A DNA stretch of 5,214 bases from JBKPCD01 sp046727175 (GCA_046727175.1 JBKPCD010000090.1:1-5214); one strand, 5' to 3'. Numbered from the stretch's first letter, positions 1 to 5,214 are shown. The notes: generated by a model from the letters alone, not told the origin. Translations and numbers: made by a program.

Positions 1-25
1 GATCGCAGCATTGGCGAACTCAAAG

Positions 26-31
26 AGGAGG
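26..31 (+). promoter_or_regulatory. Shine-Dalgarno of the beta-barrel gene
   Basis: A perfect AGGAGG lies 7 nt before the ATG at 39. The spacing decides the start: the in-frame GTG at 33 would sit almost on top of this site, so ATG 39 is preferred. Confidence 0.8.
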
Positions 32-38
32 AGTGCCC

Positions 39-647
39 ATGAGTCGAGCGGTTGCAATCATGTCAGTGGTCACACTACTCGCAGCCGTACCTGCGTTCGC
101 GCAGGAGGCCGCACCCGGCCCGGGGACTGTTGAAGTCACCATTATCCCCGGCGGCGCTACGTTCTTCACGTCGAAGGGCGCAGGCCCCGAGTTTGGGAAT
201 TACACGTATGGCGGCGCGCTGGCGGTCAACTTCAACCGCTGCGTCGGCATCGAGGGAGAAGTGGACGGCACCGTCGGAATCGCCCAGGATCTGACATTCC
301 GCGGGAGCACGGCAAATCTCAAGACCCCGAACACGCTGACCTACAACGGCAACGTCGTGGTCAACGCCACGACTGGTCACGCGATCGTGCCGTTCGTGAC
401 GGGTGGCGTCGGGGGTCTGACGATGTTCGAGCGCGCGGAACTGGGCATCAACGACATGCAGACGTTTCTCACAGGCAATGTCGGCGGCGGCGTGAAGTGG
501 TATGCATCCAATGGGCGGTGGGGATTGCGTGCGGACTACCGATTCATCGCCGTGCGATCCAAGGACGACGCTCCGGACTTCTTCAGTCAGGACACGAGGT
601 ACGGGCATCGCGTCTACGGAGCGGTTGTCATCAACGCCGTGCGATAG
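39..647 (+). CDS. Secreted outer-membrane beta-barrel-like protein
   Basis: This 202-residue protein begins with a clear Sec signal peptide: a short basic start (MSR), a hydrophobic core over residues 4-17 and a likely cleavage after AFA at residue 21. The mature part is rich in Gly, Asn, Thr and aromatic residues in alternating patterns (for example GGGVKWYA, GLRADYRF and YGAVVINAV near the end), as expected for amphipathic strands of a small OmpA/OmpW-like barrel. The usual terminal Phe is absent; the chain ends in NAVR. Its role is probably structural or porin-like in the outer membrane, and no enzymatic motif is visible. The ribosome binding site is strong and the upstream promoter lies outside the window. 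The next gene starts 73 nt downstream on the same strand. The export signal is well supported; the barrel assignment comes from sequence texture rather than a recognised family. Confidence 0.75.
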   Translation: MSRAVAIMSVVTLLAAVPAFAQEAAPGPGTVEVTIIPGGATFFTSKGAGPEFGNYTYGGALAVNFNRCVGIEGEVDGTVGIAQDLTFRGSTANLKTPNTLTYNGNVVVNATTGHAIVPFVTGGVGGLTMFERAELGINDMQTFLTGNVGGGVKWYASNGRWGLRADYRFIAVRSKDDAPDFFSQDTRYGHRVYGAVVINAVR

Positions 648-720
648 AGTCAATGGGGGAACGTGGGTGCGTCTTCGAATAGCCGCGCCCGCGCTCGTCC
701 CACGAGAACGAACCGACACA

Positions 721-978
721 ATGACTGCTGACGCACAACGAGCCTTCATGTCACAGAAGACCGTTCAACTTTTCATCGGCCGGGTGCTCACCGACGAAGA
801 CCTGCGGCAGCAGTTCCTGGAAGACCCTCGCGGGATGTTGACGACATTTCGCGATCAGGGTTTCGAGCTCACGAGCGGGGAGATCGAGTCGCTCATTCAA
901 ACGGAGAGGGAACTGTGGACCTACGCCGCCGCGCGCATCCACCCGCGCCTGCAACGGTGCAGCGTCCATAGCAGGTAG
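721..978 (+). CDS. Os1348-like NHLP-clan small protein (RiPP leader-like)
   Basis: This 85-residue protein carries the signature of the nitrile-hydratase-leader-peptide (NHLP) clan. Residues 11-45 read as SQKTVQLFIGRVLTDEDLR followed by FLEDPRGML, and residues 48-60 as FELTSGEIESLIQ, matching the family pattern of FIGR, a DE(x)FR helix, DP and a LT/E-E helix. The tail LWTYAAARIHPRLQRCS resembles the conserved 'W...A.RI.PRLQ.AS' end that I recall for Os1348-family proteins. Clan members often serve as leader or precursor peptides of ribosomally made, modified peptides, but many Os1348 members are orphans with no known product. No modification enzyme or transporter is visible here. The start is uncertain: ATG 748 would begin at MSQKT, the usual family start, while ATG 721 adds nine residues; neither has a strong Shine-Dalgarno. 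It could be co-transcribed with the upstream barrel gene. Confidence 0.75.
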   Translation: MTADAQRAFMSQKTVQLFIGRVLTDEDLRQQFLEDPRGMLTTFRDQGFELTSGEIESLIQTERELWTYAAARIHPRLQRCSVHSR

Positions 979-1104
979 ATACGGGCTTTCCGCATCGCGT
1001 CTGCAGGCGGGCCAAGAGGGAGGCGCCTGGTCGTAATTCGGGTGCTCGCTTGATCGCGGGCTCGCGCGAACTGCACGGACGAACAGCTGAAGCGGGGCGA
1101 ACGC

Positions 1105-2226
1105 TCATAGCCCCAGCTCAACAACGTCCAAGCTAGGTTTGCCCAGACCGGCGACGGCATCATCGCGTTCCGCTCGCATGGCAAAGCCAGCGACGGCGCG
1201 TGCGATGATGCCGCGTGCCTCGCGTCCTTCTGGGGTCGGCAGCAGCGGATAGTTGTGTGGAAGCCCATTTCGCACATGCATCTCGACTGCAACGCCAGCG
1301 AGCGCTGCTTTGTTTGCAAGAGTTCCGATATCGAGATGGAATAAGTCATGCGTACCAGTGAAAATCAGCATCGGCGCCAAGCCGTCGAAGTTTCCATTCA
1401 ATGGGCTGACGAACGGATGTGTGACGTCGAGGTCGCCCGCGTACATGCGGAACGCCTCAATCATGCCAGGAACATCCTGCATGACATCGCGAGCCGCGTC
1501 GACTTGGGTGCATTGGCTCAATGTGCCATTCACCCCAGGGCAAATTAAAATCAGCGCGTTCGGCTGAGGATAGCCGGTTTCACGCAACCATTGCGCCGCT
1601 GCCAGACTCAACCCTCCGCCGGCCGAGTTGCCAACGACTGTCACATTCTGTGCGCCAAGAGTCTCGATGAACGCGCGCAGGATCCGCCCAGTGGCCGGCA
1701 CCACCTCATTTGCAGTTCCACGCGGAGCCAGTGGATAGATCGGGACGACGCAGTGGGTCTTGGTCTCGTCGACCAAATAACCAACAAAACTCCAGTGGGT
1801 CCCAACGATCTCGTGAATATAGGCGCCGCCGTGCAGGAAGACTACGTGATGTCGAGTGCTACCACTTCTGGCGGGCTCGATGTGATATACCGGCCAACCT
1901 TCGGCGAAACGCAGATCAACTTTCACGTTGCGCCCTAATCGGACAGGACGATGAGGCGCTGGTCGGAGCGCCAACCTTCGAGCCCGCTCTTGAACCACCG
2001 CAGCTGACGCCCACCACTTCCTGCGGCCCGTGAGAAGTATCAAACGATCGATGAGCCGGCTTCGCAGGCTAGGTTGGACGTCTGGCCAGACGACTTTTGG
2101 AAGCAATGCGTCAGGACCGACCGTGTGGAGCTGTTCGTCTGCTTCCCGCGCTTTCAGGCTCGGCGCATCGGCGCGCCCGTTTCGAGGTACTTCATCCCGT
2201 TTCTTAGCCGGCATCAATTCATCCAT
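1105..2226 (-). CDS. Alpha/beta hydrolase, HSL/esterase-lipase type
   Basis: This 373-residue protein is a hormone-sensitive-lipase-type (alpha/beta hydrolase fold-3) esterase. The oxyanion-hole motif HGGAY is at residues 132-136, the nucleophile elbow GNSAGG at 199-204 puts the catalytic Ser at 201, the acid is probably D294 in GTHD, and the His is H324 in GLPHNYP. The full triad is therefore present in the correct order. Residues 1-45 form a charged, probably flexible extension; no signal peptide is seen, so it is likely cytoplasmic and acts on small esters or acyl compounds. Start ATG 2226 is chosen because the longer frame (to 2337) would begin inside the putative promoter/operator. The gene is divergent from a TetR-family regulator, which is its likely repressor. 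Its true substrate cannot be read from the sequence. Confidence 0.9.
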   Translation of the reverse strand: MDELMPAKKRDEVPRNGRADAPSLKAREADEQLHTVGPDALLPKVVWPDVQPSLRSRLIDRLILLTGRRKWWASAAVVQERARRLALRPAPHRPVRLGRNVKVDLRFAEGWPVYHIEPARSGSTRHHVVFLHGGAYIHEIVGTHWSFVGYLVDETKTHCVVPIYPLAPRGTANEVVPATGRILRAFIETLGAQNVTVVGNSAGGGLSLAAAQWLRETGYPQPNALILICPGVNGTLSQCTQVDAARDVMQDVPGMIEAFRMYAGDLDVTHPFVSPLNGNFDGLAPMLIFTGTHDLFHLDIGTLANKAALAGVAVEMHVRNGLPHNYPLLPTPEGREARGIIARAVAGFAMRAERDDAVAGLGKPSLDVVELGL

Positions 2227-2310
2227 CGTCGTTCCGCCTTGGCTTTCGCTGCGGCGCAAACGGAATCGGCTCGCCCTCGAGCGTTTCGATCCGGCAGTGC
2301 GCCCACTACC

Positions 2311-2340
2311 TTTACAACAATATGAGCTATCGCTCACAAT
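2311..2340. promoter_or_regulatory. Shared divergent promoter with TetR-type operator candidate
   Basis: An inverted repeat TGAGC-tatc-GCTCA spans 2323-2336, between the hydrolase and the TetR gene. On the plus strand it lies between TTTACA (2311-2316) and CACAAT (2335-2340), an 18-bp-spaced sigma70-like pair pointing toward the TetR gene. On the minus strand TTGTGA (2339-2334) and TGTAAA (2316-2311) are spaced by 17 bp and point toward the hydrolase. A repressor bound at the repeat would cover both promoters. The repeat and the hexamers are seen directly; promoter and operator function is inferred. Confidence 0.5.
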
Positions 2341-2368
2341 TGTCTACTCGCATTCTCCGCAAGGGCAC

Positions 2369-2998
2369 ATGACGCGAAAACCGCAAACAAATCCGAGAAA
2401 ATCGGCCTCTCAGGCGCGCTCGCGTCTCACTGTCAATGCGATTCTGGAAGCGACTGCTCGCATTCTAATGAAAGAAGGTTATGGCCGAGCCAGCACCAAC
2501 AAGATCGCTGCCAAGGCAGGCGTCAGTATTGGTTCGCTCTACCAATATTTCCCGAGTAAGGAAGCGCTGATTGCGGCCGTCAGTGAGCGCCATTCGCACG
2601 AGGTATTGCAGTCGGTGCGCAACGCCCTGGTCAAGGTAGCTGCGCGCCCAATCGAGGAGGCGGTACGCGGTTTCGTCTCGATCGCCATCGACGCTCACCG
2701 CATCAATCCCAAGCTTCATCGCGTGCTTGCCGAAGAGATCCCACGGCTTGGGCGGGTCGAACGTGTCGAGACAATCAACCTCGACGCTCATGCACTGATT
2801 CGAGGCTATCTCGACGCTCATCGAGATGAGATCGATATTGCCGATCTCGATCTCGCAGCTTTCATCTGCGTCACAGTAGTGGAGGCGCTGACACACGCGG
2901 CAGTCCTGCACCGCCCAGACATCCTCACTAACGAAAAAGCAGAGAAGTTTGTGGACGAGGTAACGGACCTCGTGCTCCGATATCTGCGGAGATCGTGA
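2369..2998 (+). CDS. TetR-family transcriptional regulator
   Basis: This 209-residue repressor-type protein has a basic start and an N-terminal TetR helix-turn-helix at about residues 22-68. Its hallmark is TNKIAAKAGVSIGSLYQYF (43-61) followed by PSKEAL, an almost canonical recognition helix. Residues 70-209 form the helical ligand-binding and dimerisation domain, which is variable in this family, so the effector cannot be predicted. ATG 2369 is chosen because AAGGG lies just upstream and the TetR homology begins soon after; the frame stays open further upstream but that stretch overlaps the hydrolase coding region. It is divergent from the alpha/beta hydrolase, and an inverted repeat lies in the gap, so it probably represses both genes until an ester-like or acyl ligand binds. 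A hairpin begins at its stop codon. Confidence 0.92.
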   Translation: MTRKPQTNPRKSASQARSRLTVNAILEATARILMKEGYGRASTNKIAAKAGVSIGSLYQYFPSKEALIAAVSERHSHEVLQSVRNALVKVAARPIEEAVRGFVSIAIDAHRINPKLHRVLAEEIPRLGRVERVETINLDAHALIRGYLDAHRDEIDIADLDLAAFICVTVVEALTHAAVLHRPDILTNEKAEKFVDEVTDLVLRYLRRS

Positions 2999-3031
2999 TC
3001 GGCGAGTCCTCCAACGTGGCGCTCGTCGATC
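2997..3031. terminator. Hairpin at the TetR stop codon, possible terminator
   Basis: GATCGGCGAG (2997-3006) can pair with CTCGTCGATC (3022-3031) as a 10-bp stem with one G-U wobble and a 15-nt loop. It starts inside the TGA stop of the TetR gene and lies between convergent genes, where a terminator is expected. There is no clean U-tract, only a pyrimidine stretch (TCTTCTTCT) from about 3042, so factor-independent termination is uncertain. Confidence 0.4.
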
Positions 3032-3046
3032 AACGGTCCCATCTTC

Positions 3047-3078
3047 TTCTACGGCAGCCGCATTCTACGGCAGTCGCA
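3047..3078. repeat. Two tandem copies of a 16-nt unit
   Basis: TTCTACGGCAGCCGCA (3047-3062) is immediately followed by TTCTACGGCAGTCGCA (3063-3078), identical at 15 of 16 positions. The repeat sits in the non-coding gap between the convergent TetR and VOC genes. It looks like a local slippage duplication; no function is evident. Confidence 0.75.
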
Positions 3079-3160
3079 GCGCATCACACAGTCAATCGAA
3101 CCGGCACATGTGGTGAACACGCTGTGTCGGAGCATCCTCCAAGCCGCGACGTGCGCGCCA

Positions 3161-3574
3161 CTACTGAGCTGGCTCGAAGAGCTCGATTGGATTCCCGTCG
3201 GGGTCTTCTAACTGGGTCTGTCGGCCGCCGGGCCCACTCTCCATCCGATTGCGAAACTTTACCCCTGCGTTCGTTAGCCCGTCGATCTTCGCCGGCAGGT
3301 CTGCCACGCGCAGGACCACTCGATTCCATCCGCCCGGCTGTTGAGATTCGCCGCTGGGCATCGGACGAGATCCCGACGCTCCGGGCCCACTGAGCAGGAG
3401 CATGAAATCTCCGAGCGACACACTGGCAAACGCTGGAAGGTGCTGAAGTTCCAGCCGGAAGCCGAGGTGGTCTGTGTAGAAGGCGACGGCCCGCGCTACA
3501 TCCGTCACCTGATAACGCACGCCGTGCACGCTAAAGATGCCTGGTGGCTGGTCACTCTCCATTTTCTTGTTCAT
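3161..3574 (-). CDS. VOC-family (glyoxalase/bleomycin-resistance fold) protein
   Basis: This 137-residue protein is a single-chain vicinal-oxygen-chelate protein with two beta-alpha-beta-beta-beta modules. The first covers about residues 17-62 (YQVTDVARAVAFYTDHLGF, then VSLGDFMLLLSG) and the second about 83-134 (WNRVVLRVADL, then LEDPDGNPIELFEP). The ending DPDGNPIELFE is the classic VOC signature, and E131 is the likely second-module metal ligand. The fold hosts glyoxalases, dioxygenases, thiol transferases and drug-binding proteins, so the reaction cannot be assigned. Start ATG 3574 is preferred to the GTG at 3577 because AGGAG lies 6 nt before the ATG. It follows the sigma gene by 9 bp on the same strand, and its Shine-Dalgarno overlaps the sigma stop codon (TAGGAG), so translation is probably coupled and the VOC protein likely belongs to the sigma factor's stress response. 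Confidence 0.9.
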   Translation of the reverse strand: MNKKMESDQPPGIFSVHGVRYQVTDVARAVAFYTDHLGFRLELQHLPAFASVSLGDFMLLLSGPGASGSRPMPSGESQQPGGWNRVVLRVADLPAKIDGLTNAGVKFRNRMESGPGGRQTQLEDPDGNPIELFEPAQ

Positions 3575-3580
3575 CACGAG

Positions 3581-3585
3581 CTCCT
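3581..3585 (-). promoter_or_regulatory. Shine-Dalgarno of the VOC gene, overlapping the sigma stop
   Basis: AGGAG on the minus strand shares bases with the TAG stop of the sigma gene (TAGGAG) and lies 6 nt before ATG 3574. This arrangement favours translational coupling and fixes the VOC start at the ATG. Confidence 0.7.
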
Positions 3586-4481
3586 AGAGGACGGTGATAT
3601 TCAGCTCCCGAAGGCGAGCGGGGTCCCCAATGACCTCCACCCGCATAACTTTAGAGTTCGCGAAAGTAAAAATCAGTGCCGCGACAGCGTGCCGCGCGGT
3701 GCGACGATCAATCCGACGGATCCATTGATGAGCGCCGGCTGTACGAATCGCACTCCTCGCGAGAGCGCCACGAACTGTGGCGCCCACGTCGAAGCGCCCC
3801 TGAGTTCGCGCGGCGTGTCGACGGCGTCCGCCGCCCCGGCAGCGATGCGTGCCGCGCCATCGATGCGAATAACGGCGTCCGGATCGAGCACGGCGAGGAG
3901 GCCCTCAGGTCGCCCGCGCGCGCCGCCCTCAGAAACGCCTCCACCACTTCGAGCTGACGAGCGTTGCCTGCATCCGACAGCGCTGGCGAGCCACGCACAC
4001 GCCGTCGCGCGCGGCTCGCGAGCTGCTTCGTCGCGGCCGGCGATCGTCCCACGATGGAACCGATCTCGTCGAACGGCACGGCGAACAGATCGTGTAGGAC
4101 GAACGCAAGGCGTTCGGCGGGCGTCAGCGTGTCGAGCACGACCAGCAACGCAACGCCGACTGAGTCCGCGAGCACCGCTTCGCTTTCGGGATCGGTGCCT
4201 TCCCCACGCACGACGCCCCGCTCGCTGACCTGCGCGGCAATCGGCTCTTCGCGCCGTGACTTCCGCGATCGCAGCATGTCCAGACACACGCGCGAGACGA
4301 CAGTCGTCAACCAGCCGCCAAGGTTGTCGACGCTGGCCGTGTCGGTGCGGTTGAGGCGTAGCCACGCTTCCTGCACCGCGTCCTCGGCCTCGCTCAGCGA
4401 GCCGAGCAGGCGGCAGGCAACTCCGCGCAGCCGCGGCCGATTCTCTTCGAACTGCTCGGTCAACCAGCTTTGCCGGTCCAT
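3584..4481 (-). CDS. ECF sigma factor with SnoaL-like domain (ECF41/56 type), two frameshifts
   Basis: The first 192 codons (4481 to 3906) are intact. Sigma region 2 spans about residues 8-75 (LLGSLSEAEDAVQEAWLRL, then GGWLTTVVSRVCLDMLRSR). Sigma region 4 spans about 107-165 (LDTLTPAERLAFVLHDLFA, then GRSPAATKQLASRARRRVRG). A SnoaL_2-like domain begins near 174 (RQLEVVEAFLRAARAGDL), then the frame breaks. Family-like sequence resumes in a second frame at 3903 (GLLAVLDPDAVIRIDG) and, after another break near 3680, in the third frame (ALIFTFANSKVMRVEVIGDP, then ARLRELNITVL, stop at 3584-3586). Adding one base at each break gives 299 residues, a normal length for the family. These sigma factors lack a classical anti-sigma factor and use the fused domain for control. 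The linker WLPEP motif of strict ECF41 is not visible, so ECF56-like is possible. The gene is either inactivated or mis-sequenced. Confidence 0.85.
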
Positions 4482-4515
4482 GTTACGTTCCCGCGTCCTC
4501 CTCCGTCATACCTCT

Positions 4516-4542
4516 GACGAATGACACCGGCCCGAGGTGACA
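4516..4542 (-). promoter_or_regulatory. ECF41-like autoregulatory promoter of the sigma gene
   Basis: On the minus strand TGTCACC (4542-4536) is followed after exactly 16 bp by CGTC (4519-4516), 34 nt before the sigma start codon. I recall TGTCACA and CGTC as the -35 and -10 elements of ECF41 target promoters, usually located in front of the sigma gene or its partner. Six of seven -35 positions agree. The spacing is counted directly; the function is inferred. A GGAGGA stretch lies between this promoter and the start. Confidence 0.55.
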
Positions 4543-4554
4543 AGGGGGAAGGAT

Positions 4555-4710
4555 GTGCATAAAAGCGTCGCGTTCGAGCAGATGATGAAACGGCCCTTCG
4601 CTCCTATTCTTGCCGCCCTTGCTGCGGCCGCTATATTCGCGGGGTTTGTGCATGCCGTGCTGGTACCGCGCACGTTTCCGAGCCAGCGGCCACCATGGTT
4701 TACGGCGTGA
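4555..4710 (+). CDS. Small single-pass membrane protein (51 aa), unknown
   Basis: I do not recognise a family. GTG 4555 is favoured because GGGGGA (4544-4549) lies 5 nt before it; an internal ATG at 4582 (MMKRPFAP) has no good Shine-Dalgarno. The protein has a basic pair, one hydrophobic segment of about 20 residues (ILAALAAAAIFAGFVHAVLV) and a short polar tail ending in PPWFTA, as in small inner-membrane subunits or accessory proteins. It is the first of a chain of overlapping small ORFs divergent from the sigma gene, and its last 16 nt overlap the next frame. Confidence 0.5.
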   Translation: MHKSVAFEQMMKRPFAPILAALAAAAIFAGFVHAVLVPRTFPSQRPPWFTA

Positions 4711-4829
4711 CTCCGAAGCGAATCTGGGCGACCACCGTCGCGGTGCTGGCGCTGGTAGGCGTGGTCGTCGGAGGGCTGGCTCTAGCTCGGCCCGCCGGTC
4801 GTTTCGGCACCGCCTCCGGGGACCGATGA
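4695..4829 (+). CDS. Small membrane protein (44 aa), possibly DUF6223-like
   Basis: This short ORF reads VYGVTPKRIWATTVAVLALV followed by GVVVGGLALARPAGRFGT, with one transmembrane segment at about residues 11-32 and a basic C-terminal side. The start and membrane segment remind me of the N-terminal part of DUF6223-type small membrane proteins, which are usually longer (about 100 residues, two or more segments). If that is right, this is a truncated or minimal version. It starts 16 nt inside the preceding ORF and its TGA overlaps the next ATG. The ribosome binding site is weak, consistent with translation by coupling. The family link is from memory and tentative. Confidence 0.5.
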   Translation: MVYGVTPKRIWATTVAVLALVGVVVGGLALARPAGRFGTASGDR

Positions 4830-4957
4830 TGGATCCGGGGCTCGCGCTGGCGGTGGGACTGGCAGCCTCGACCTTCACCCTTTTCCTGGCCATCATCGCT
4901 GTCGGCGGGGCTTTGCGGTGGGGCTTGCGGCGCCGCCCGGCCACGGACGGTCGATGA
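4826..4957 (+). CDS. Small single-pass membrane protein (43 aa), unknown
   Basis: The ORF begins MMDPGLALAVGL, has one strongly hydrophobic stretch (LALAVGLAASTFTLFLAIIA, about residues 6-28) and ends in an arginine-rich tail (RWGLRRRP), which suggests the C-terminus is cytoplasmic. ATG 4826 overlaps the previous stop as ATGA; the second ATG at 4829 is 6 nt after GGGGA (4818-4822) and may be the real start. No family is recognised. It could be a separate subunit or the C-terminal half of a protein whose first half is the preceding ORF. Confidence 0.45.
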   Translation: MMDPGLALAVGLAASTFTLFLAIIAVGGALRWGLRRRPATDGR

Positions 4958-5130
4958 CGAAAATCATAGCGTCGGCGTGGGCGCTCGGAATCGAACAGTT
5001 CCTCGCAACCAGCGTCCGATGGCCAGCTACCGGAAGCGGCATGGGCTGCCGGATCACTCATCGACATCACGGAACTCTGTCGATGCTGACAGTGGTTGCG
5101 GCCTCGATCACCCACGGACAGTGGATGTAA
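4954..5130 (+). CDS. Possible small ORF (58 aa), unknown, maybe frameshifted
   Basis: The ATG overlaps the previous TGA (ATGA). The first 22 residues (MTKIIASAWALGIEQFLATS) look like a weak signal peptide or membrane anchor, after which the composition becomes His- and Arg-rich with no recognisable pattern. A second frame running to 5180 continues from the region near 5015 (MASYRKRHGLPDHSS), so a lost base may have split one gene. Apart from this the remaining bases to 5214 show nothing recognisable. Confidence 0.25.
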   Translation: MTKIIASAWALGIEQFLATSVRWPATGSGMGCRITHRHHGTLSMLTVVAASITHGQWM

Positions 5131-5214
5131 TCCACGATGCGTTCGATCCGTTGCCCGATCACATCGAAACGGACGCTTGAGTAGGGTGTCCACGCGTCCG
5201 CACCACGTTTGAGA

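Noticed and set aside
75..749. Minus-strand frame of 224 codons opposite the beta-barrel gene
   Set aside because: It is rich in Arg, Ala and His with no recognisable motif, while the plus strand has a strong ribosome binding site and a signal peptide.
749..755. TGTCACA inside the NHLP gene as a second ECF promoter
   Set aside because: There is no CGTC 16 bp downstream, and it lies within coding sequence.
1004..1029. CAGGCG...CGCCTG inverted repeat between convergent genes, as a terminator
   Set aside because: Only 6 bp of stem with a 14-nt loop and no T-tract; this is easily chance in GC-rich sequence.
2030..2368. In-frame extension upstream of the TetR start
   Set aside because: It is antisense to the hydrolase N-terminus and crosses the promoter region; TetR homology and a ribosome binding site support ATG 2369.
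3086..3127. ACACAG...CTGTGT inverted repeat downstream of the VOC gene
   Set aside because: Short arms and a loop of about 30 nt; not a convincing terminator or binding site.
3341..4228. Plus-strand frame of 295 codons across the sigma and VOC genes
   Set aside because: It is antisense to two clear family matches and its Arg/Pro/Ser composition is typical of a shadow frame in GC-rich DNA.
4553..4585. Ten-codon leader ORF (MCIKASRSSR) whose stop overlaps ATG 4582
   Set aside because: The GTG at 4555 in the frame of the small membrane protein uses the same Shine-Dalgarno with better spacing, so a leader peptide is not needed.
4483..5193. Long minus-strand frame of 236 codons covering the right end
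   Set aside because: It is Arg/Pro/Ser-rich with no domain pattern, overlaps the sigma promoter region, and is antisense to the hydrophobic small ORFs; it looks like a GC-rich shadow frame.

Overview
The window looks like a GC-rich Gram-negative bacterium. An exported beta-barrel-type protein implies an outer membrane. The mix of an Os1348-type NHLP small protein, a SnoaL-fused ECF sigma factor and a VOC protein would suit a soil lineage such as Acidobacteriota, but that assignment is inference. I see no rRNA, tRNA, CRISPR array, insertion sequence or phage gene.

Layout from left to right. Bases 39-647 (+) encode a secreted outer-membrane beta-barrel-like protein behind a strong ribosome binding site. 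Bases 721-978 (+) encode an 85-residue protein that resembles the Os1348/NHLP leader-peptide clan. Bases 1105-2226 (-) encode an HSL-type alpha/beta hydrolase, which faces away from a TetR-family regulator at 2369-2998 (+). Their shared 142-bp gap carries an inverted repeat framed by mirrored promoter-like hexamers, so the pair looks like a self-contained repressor/enzyme module. A hairpin sits at the TetR stop codon, and a 16-nt tandem duplication lies in the gap after it.

The right half is a second module. An ECF sigma factor with a C-terminal SnoaL-like domain (ECF41/ECF56 type) runs on the minus strand from 4481 to 3584. It is followed after 9 bp by a VOC/glyoxalase-fold gene (3574-3161) whose Shine-Dalgarno overlaps the sigma stop codon. 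As given, the sigma gene is broken by two single-base deletions; restoring one base at each gives a 299-residue protein. Upstream of it lies a near match to the promoter I recall for ECF41 sigma factors (TGTCAC-type -35, 16-bp spacer, CGTC -10), which suggests autoregulation.

Divergent from the sigma gene, bases 4555-5130 (+) hold a chain of four very small overlapping ORFs, three of them with one predicted membrane segment. The end of the window (about 5131-5214) holds nothing I can identify.
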